From NCBI RefSeq assembly GCF_003226345.1, contig NZ_PDOF01000001.1, positions 1,860,001-1,924,000 on the forward strand: a stretch of DNA of 64,000 bases, in the 5' to 3' direction. Under the pieces are notes generated by a model. It ran no database searches and was not told the DNA's origin. It saw only the letters and a program-made list of their open reading frames with translations. The position numbers and the translations under genes were made by a program. The DNA comes from Alteribacter lacisalsi (GTDB taxonomy: Bacteria; Bacillota; Bacilli; Bacillales; Salisediminibacteriaceae). Positions 60,874 through 64,000 of the stretch are shown here, piece after piece; positions within the stretch are counted from its first letter, which is position 1; each line of letters opens with the position of its first letter.

Positions 60874-60887
60874 CCTGCTGCATTTTC

Positions 60888-61400
60888 CTAGTATGTAACT
60901 AGTGAGAATACATCATAATTTTTAAGCTTATCACGGCCGTCCAGGTACGTAAGCTCAATCATAAACACGATTCCTGCTACTACGCCGCCCAGTTCTTCAA
61001 CCATTTTAATGGTTGCTTCAATCGTCCCGCCTGTGGCAAGAAGATCGTCTGTAATCAGCACTTTCTGGCCTGGTTTGATTGCGTCCTTATGAATATTCAG
61101 GCTGTCTTTTCCGTACTCAAGCCCGTAGTCCACTTCGAGCACTTCCCGCGGAAGCTTGCCTGCTTTACGCACCGGTACAAACCCGATTCCGAGAGAGTAG
61201 GCAATCGGACAGCCGACAACAAATCCCCGTGCTTCCGGCCCCACTACGACATCAATGTCTTTTTCCTTGGCAAAGTCGGCCATTTCATCGACAGCTTTTT
61301 TGTACGCTTCTCCGTTTTCCATCAGCGTAGTAATATCCTTAAACCGGATTCCCTCTTTCGGGAAATCGGAAACAACCGTAATATAATCTTTAAAATCCAT
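60888..61400 (-). CDS. apt: Adenine phosphoribosyltransferase
   Basis: A 170-aa protein. [20 protein letters not shown] opens the family fold; [17 protein letters not shown] and the PRPP-binding motif [16 protein letters not shown] (about residues 118-133) are present. It makes AMP from adenine and PRPP, salvaging the adenine released by MtnN. An AGGAGG ribosome binding site precedes the ATG. It is downstream of recJ, with variant repeat R7 between. Confidence 0.97.
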   Translation of the reverse strand: MDFKDYITVVSDFPKEGIRFKDITTLMENGEAYKKAVDEMADFAKEKDIDVVVGPEARGFVVGCPIAYSLGIGFVPVRKAGKLPREVLEVDYGLEYGKDSLNIHKDAIKPGQKVLITDDLLATGGTIEATIKMVEELGGVVAGIVFMIELTYLDGRDKLKNYDVFSLVTY

Positions 61401-61448
61401 GTCAATATCCTCCTGTAATCATCTCGCTAATAAAGTATGCTGTTAACT

Positions 61449-61520
61449 TCCGCTCATTGCGCTCCCTTTCCGCGGGCGGTTCGGGAGCCTACTCGGCGCA
61501 GCACGCCTCCGGGGTCTTAG
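61449..61520. repeat. Divergent copy of the intergenic repeat (R7)
   Basis: CTCCCTTTCCGCGGGCGG, GGGAGCCTACTCGG and GCCTCCGGGGTCTTAGG keep the order of the core blocks, with changed bases and no outer ends. It lies between recJ and apt. Confidence 0.55.
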
Positions 61521-61548
61521 GATAACGGTTTCGGTGCGGCTGCAGCCT

Positions 61549-63894
61549 TTATATTCCGGCACTTGCCTGTTTGGCCTCCGCTTTTTCAAACAAGGGGGTA
61601 AACCATTGTTTAAGAGCACGGTAGGACGAGTAGACGAGCTGGTTTTCCAATTCACTCTGCTTTACTTTGTTCTGGTATAAAGCAGACTCGTGAAGCGCTT
61701 TTTTTGACGGTTTGTCCTGAAGCGTCACAAACCCATTGTTTATTGTAACAAAATCCAATTCAAAAAACACCTCGCTCATGAAATCGACGGTATCTTTTGT
61801 CCACCCTTTATACTTTGCCAGGTCCTTTGCCTGTTTCTCAAGATTAAAGGTTTTTCTTTTTGTCAGAAAAGCATAGAACCATTTGAAGTGATCGCGGTTG
61901 GGAAGGGTCTGAAAATACGTATCATCCTTCTGTGTAAATACCGCATAGACCCTGCTCGGTACAGAGCCGTCAAACAGGCCGGAAATAGCAGACTCTGATG
62001 GCGGCACGTCTCCAAGAATAACACATGCACCGTCCAGCCCTGCGTATTCTCCTGATGCCTCGACGATCTCAGTTCCTGCTTCTGCCAGAGCAGGAGGCGT
62101 TTCTGTTTCCGGCCGGAATTTCACAAAAACGAGTCTTTCTTCTTCATTTTGTTCAATAATCGAGTGCCATTTTACGTATTTTCCTCTGTAATCAAACAGC
62201 TGCCAATCTTCCACCTTGAGATCATCTATGATGAGCTGCGGCTTCACATGGCCGTTCCATTCGTTAATGGACACATCACCAATGACGGCGACTCGATCGA
62301 GAGGGGTAAGCTGATCATACATGTCTCCAATTCGAAAGCCGATCCCGTCCAGTTTCGCTCCGTCCTGCTCAAACGTGAGCTTCAGATGATCTTTATTTGA
62401 GCCGATCTTTTTGTACTGGCCGATCCCGGTCTCCGGTATCAGAACTTTCGGTGACGGGTGCCCCACTCCGAACGGAGCGAGCCGTTTCAGGTCCGTAATC
62501 GCTTCTACCGTAATTTCACCCACTGCAGCGGTGAGGTCAATCTTCTTTGAGGGAATCAGCTGATCAGATGTCAGCACCTCGTCTGCCTGCTGGCCAAGCT
62601 TTGCACGCAGCAGATCAATGTCCTCAATCTTCATCGTAAGACCCGCCGCCATCGGATGACCTCCGAAGTGGGGCAGCCATTGCCGGCACTTTGACAGATT
62701 TCTGAACATGTCAAAGCCTTCAATACTTCGTGCAGATCCTTTAGCCAGACCCGTTTCCGAATCGAGACTCAGGACGATCGTCGGACGGTAGTATTTCTCC
62801 ACTAGTCTGGAAGCAACGATCCCAATGACGCCAGCGTTCCAGCCTTCCTGGCCGACAATAATGACAGAATCTGCTCCGTCGCGCTCAACCTGGGCTGCCG
62901 CTTCTTTGGTCATATCATTTACGATCTTCTGCCGTTCCTTGTTTAAGCCGTCCACCTGCTGGGCAATTTCCTCCCCTTCAGCCGGATCCTGCGTTATGAG
63001 GAGCGCTACTGCCGGATCTGCCGAATCCAGCCGGCCGGCAGCATTCAGACGCGGTCCGAGTGCAAAGCCTACATGTTCCTCGGTCACTTCCTCAGTATCA
63101 ACACCGGACAGATTCATGAGTGAACGGAGTCCCGGACGGTTCGTTCCTGCAATAGCTGTTAGCCCCCGCTGCACCAGATAGCGGTTTTCTTCTTTAAGAG
63201 GTACAAGGTCAGCAACAGTACCGAGTGTAAAAAGATCAAGAAATTCTTCGGGGAACCTACCGAGAAGGGCCTGAGCTGTTTTAAAAGCCACTCCAACACC
63301 GGCAAGATCCTTAAATGGATACGGGCAATCTACCTGTTTATGATTAATTACCGCATAGGCATCCGGAATTTCAGGCGGTGGCTCATGGTGGTCAGTTATA
63401 ACCAGGTCGATGCCCAGTTCTTTTGCCACTTCGGCTTCGTGAACAGCCGATATCCCTGTATCGACGGTGACAATCAAGCTTACTCCTTCTTCTTTTGCCT
63501 GCCGGAATGCCTTTTCGTTCGGACCGTATCCTTCTGTAAACCGGTTAGGTACATAAAAGCCCGAGTCTGCACCGAGCTTTTGAAGGGTCTGAAACATCAC
63601 ACTCGTACTCGTAACTCCGTCCGCATCGTAATCGCCGAACACGAGAATGCGCTCTCCTTCGGCAATTGCATGTTTAATCCGGTCCGTCCCTTGTTTCATT
63701 CCCTTAAAAAGGAAAGGGTCATGAAGAATGGATTCGTCCATATATATAAAGTCTTTTACTTGTTCTGGATCTGTAAATCCCCGCTGGACAAGCAGTCTTG
63801 CCGCAAGAACCGATAAGCCTGTTTCCGAGGCGATCGATGCTGCCAGCTGTTCATCTGCAGTTTCAATTTTCCATCTCGTTTTTGATTTCAGCAT
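61549..63894 (-). CDS. recJ: Single-strand-specific 5'-3' exonuclease RecJ
   Basis: A 781-aa DHH-family nuclease. VFGDYDADGVTSTSVMFQTL (motif I), TVDTGISAVHEA, VITDHHEPP (the DHH motif III), VAFKTAQALLGR, GPRLNAAGRLDSADPAVALL and GGHPMAAGLTM in the DHHA1 domain are present. A C-terminal OB/accessory domain of Bacillus type follows (about residues 560-781). It resects DNA in recombination and mismatch or base-excision repair. The promoter lies directly upstream; the ATG is preceded by GGGGTG. Confidence 0.97.
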   Translation of the reverse strand: MLKSKTRWKIETADEQLAASIASETGLSVLAARLLVQRGFTDPEQVKDFIYMDESILHDPFLFKGMKQGTDRIKHAIAEGERILVFGDYDADGVTSTSVMFQTLQKLGADSGFYVPNRFTEGYGPNEKAFRQAKEEGVSLIVTVDTGISAVHEAEVAKELGIDLVITDHHEPPPEIPDAYAVINHKQVDCPYPFKDLAGVGVAFKTAQALLGRFPEEFLDLFTLGTVADLVPLKEENRYLVQRGLTAIAGTNRPGLRSLMNLSGVDTEEVTEEHVGFALGPRLNAAGRLDSADPAVALLITQDPAEGEEIAQQVDGLNKERQKIVNDMTKEAAAQVERDGADSVIIVGQEGWNAGVIGIVASRLVEKYYRPTIVLSLDSETGLAKGSARSIEGFDMFRNLSKCRQWLPHFGGHPMAAGLTMKIEDIDLLRAKLGQQADEVLTSDQLIPSKKIDLTAAVGEITVEAITDLKRLAPFGVGHPSPKVLIPETGIGQYKKIGSNKDHLKLTFEQDGAKLDGIGFRIGDMYDQLTPLDRVAVIGDVSINEWNGHVKPQLIIDDLKVEDWQLFDYRGKYVKWHSIIEQNEEERLVFVKFRPETETPPALAEAGTEIVEASGEYAGLDGACVILGDVPPSESAISGLFDGSVPSRVYAVFTQKDDTYFQTLPNRDHFKWFYAFLTKRKTFNLEKQAKDLAKYKGWTKDTVDFMSEVFFELDFVTINNGFVTLQDKPSKKALHESALYQNKVKQSELENQLVYSSYRALKQWFTPLFEKAEAKQASAGI

Positions 63895-63915
63895 AAAAAC
63901 ACCCCTGACCCATTT

Positions 63916-63944
63916 ATTATACTAGAGGGGCCAAGGGGTGACAA
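63916..63944 (-). promoter_or_regulatory. Sigma-A promoter of recJ
   Basis: Minus strand: TTGTCA, 17-nt spacer, consensus TATAAT, 22 nt before the ATG. GGGGTG / CACCCC repeats flank it. Confidence 0.85.
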
Positions 63945-63955
63945 CGCACTCCGGA

Positions 63956-64000
63956 CTATTGTTTTTTATTTGTCACTTCAGGCTCCGGCGTCTCCTCGGC
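63956..64000 (-). CDS. C-terminal end of an upstream gene (partial)
   Basis: The minus strand reads in frame from the window edge as AEETPEPEVTNKKQ and then TAG. The acidic-then-basic tail is of the kind seen at the end of small membrane proteins. In B. subtilis the LapA-like gene yrvD lies at this place next to recJ, so that is the most likely identity; 14 residues are too few to prove it. Confidence 0.5.
   Translation of the reverse strand, partial: AEETPEPEVTNKKQ

Larger units (their letters stand above)
60512..60887. other. 376-bp gap between apt and relA
   Basis: It contains the apt terminator (60849-60873), a GNRA-capped hairpin with a minus-strand T tract (60641-60660) and the relA promoter. 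A plus-strand TTGACA at 60723-60728 has no gene to serve. No open frame with a ribosome binding site is seen. Confidence 0.5.

Noticed and set aside
61443-61655. Minus-strand frame through repeat R7
   Set aside because: Overlaps the end of recJ and the repeat, Arg/Pro-rich, no ribosome binding site.

Overview
The window is a chromosomal segment from a low-to-moderate GC, endospore-forming Bacillaceae bacterium, probably a halo-alkaliphilic one. The evidence is an uninterrupted sigK, an rsfA-type prespore regulator, ytpB and a ykvT-like cortex hydrolase, together with the gene set that surrounds relA, hisS, aspS, alaS and greA in Bacillus subtilis. Several proteins are very acidic (YrrS, YrzB), which fits a salt- or alkali-adapted cell. 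No rRNA, tRNA, CRISPR array, transposase gene or complete prophage is visible.

Positions 1-26500 are a mixed, less conserved region. In order they hold: the end of a yhcV-like CBS protein; a methyltransferase; a signal-peptide protein converging on an unlisted 56-aa TTG-start membrane protein; an arsR / permease / Cys-Cys peptide metal-response operon with four ArsR-type operators; an EamA transporter with an apparent 5' frameshift; a superinfection-immunity-like protein; a GTPase with a DUF697-like tail; an isolated two-gene phage-tail-like module (a coiled adaptor-like protein and a 943-aa beta-helix tailspike-like protein); a ykvT-like hydrolase; an M28 aminopeptidase; ytpB; a dicarboxylate/amino-acid symporter; sigK; khtTU (K+/H+ antiport); an orphan Mn/Zn-binding lipoprotein with a MntR-like box; a PRC-barrel protein; a lacI-alpha-glucosidase operon; an S9 peptidase; an HPr-like protein without the phosphorylatable His; and a Nudix hydrolase.

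Positions 26500-64000 are a conserved housekeeping block, almost all on the minus strand. Transcription runs from recJ at the right edge down to yrhC: recJ, apt, relA, dtd, a yrzK-like gene, hisS-aspS (His T-box), 6S RNA, [rsfA and rarA on plus], a yczE-like gene, cymR, yrvO, mnmA, yrrB, recD2, yrrD, two small yrz genes, yrrI, alaS (Ala T-box), ireB, ruvX, yrzB, mltG, trmR, trhP1, trhP2, udk, greA, yrrS, [yrzA on plus], a GltS-type symporter, mtnN and yrhC. The block covers translation (three synthetases, dtd), wobble-uridine modification (yrvO-mnmA for 2-thiouridine; trhP1/trhP2/trmR for 5-methoxyuridine), replication repair (recJ, recD2, rarA, ruvX), the stringent response and sulfur control (cymR). 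Compared with B. subtilis, pbpI, yrrT, mccA, mccB and tcdA are not at their usual places, and a glutamate symporter, an rsfA gene and a yczE gene are found instead.

The most unusual non-coding content is a family of GC-rich intergenic repeats with the skeleton CTTTCCGCGGGC...AGCCTCCTCGG...CCCTGCGGGGTCTTC. I see seven full, divergent or deleted copies, nearly all between co-directional genes. There is also a six-unit 20-bp tandem array upstream of yrrI and a 112-bp REP/MITE-like palindrome beside sigK.
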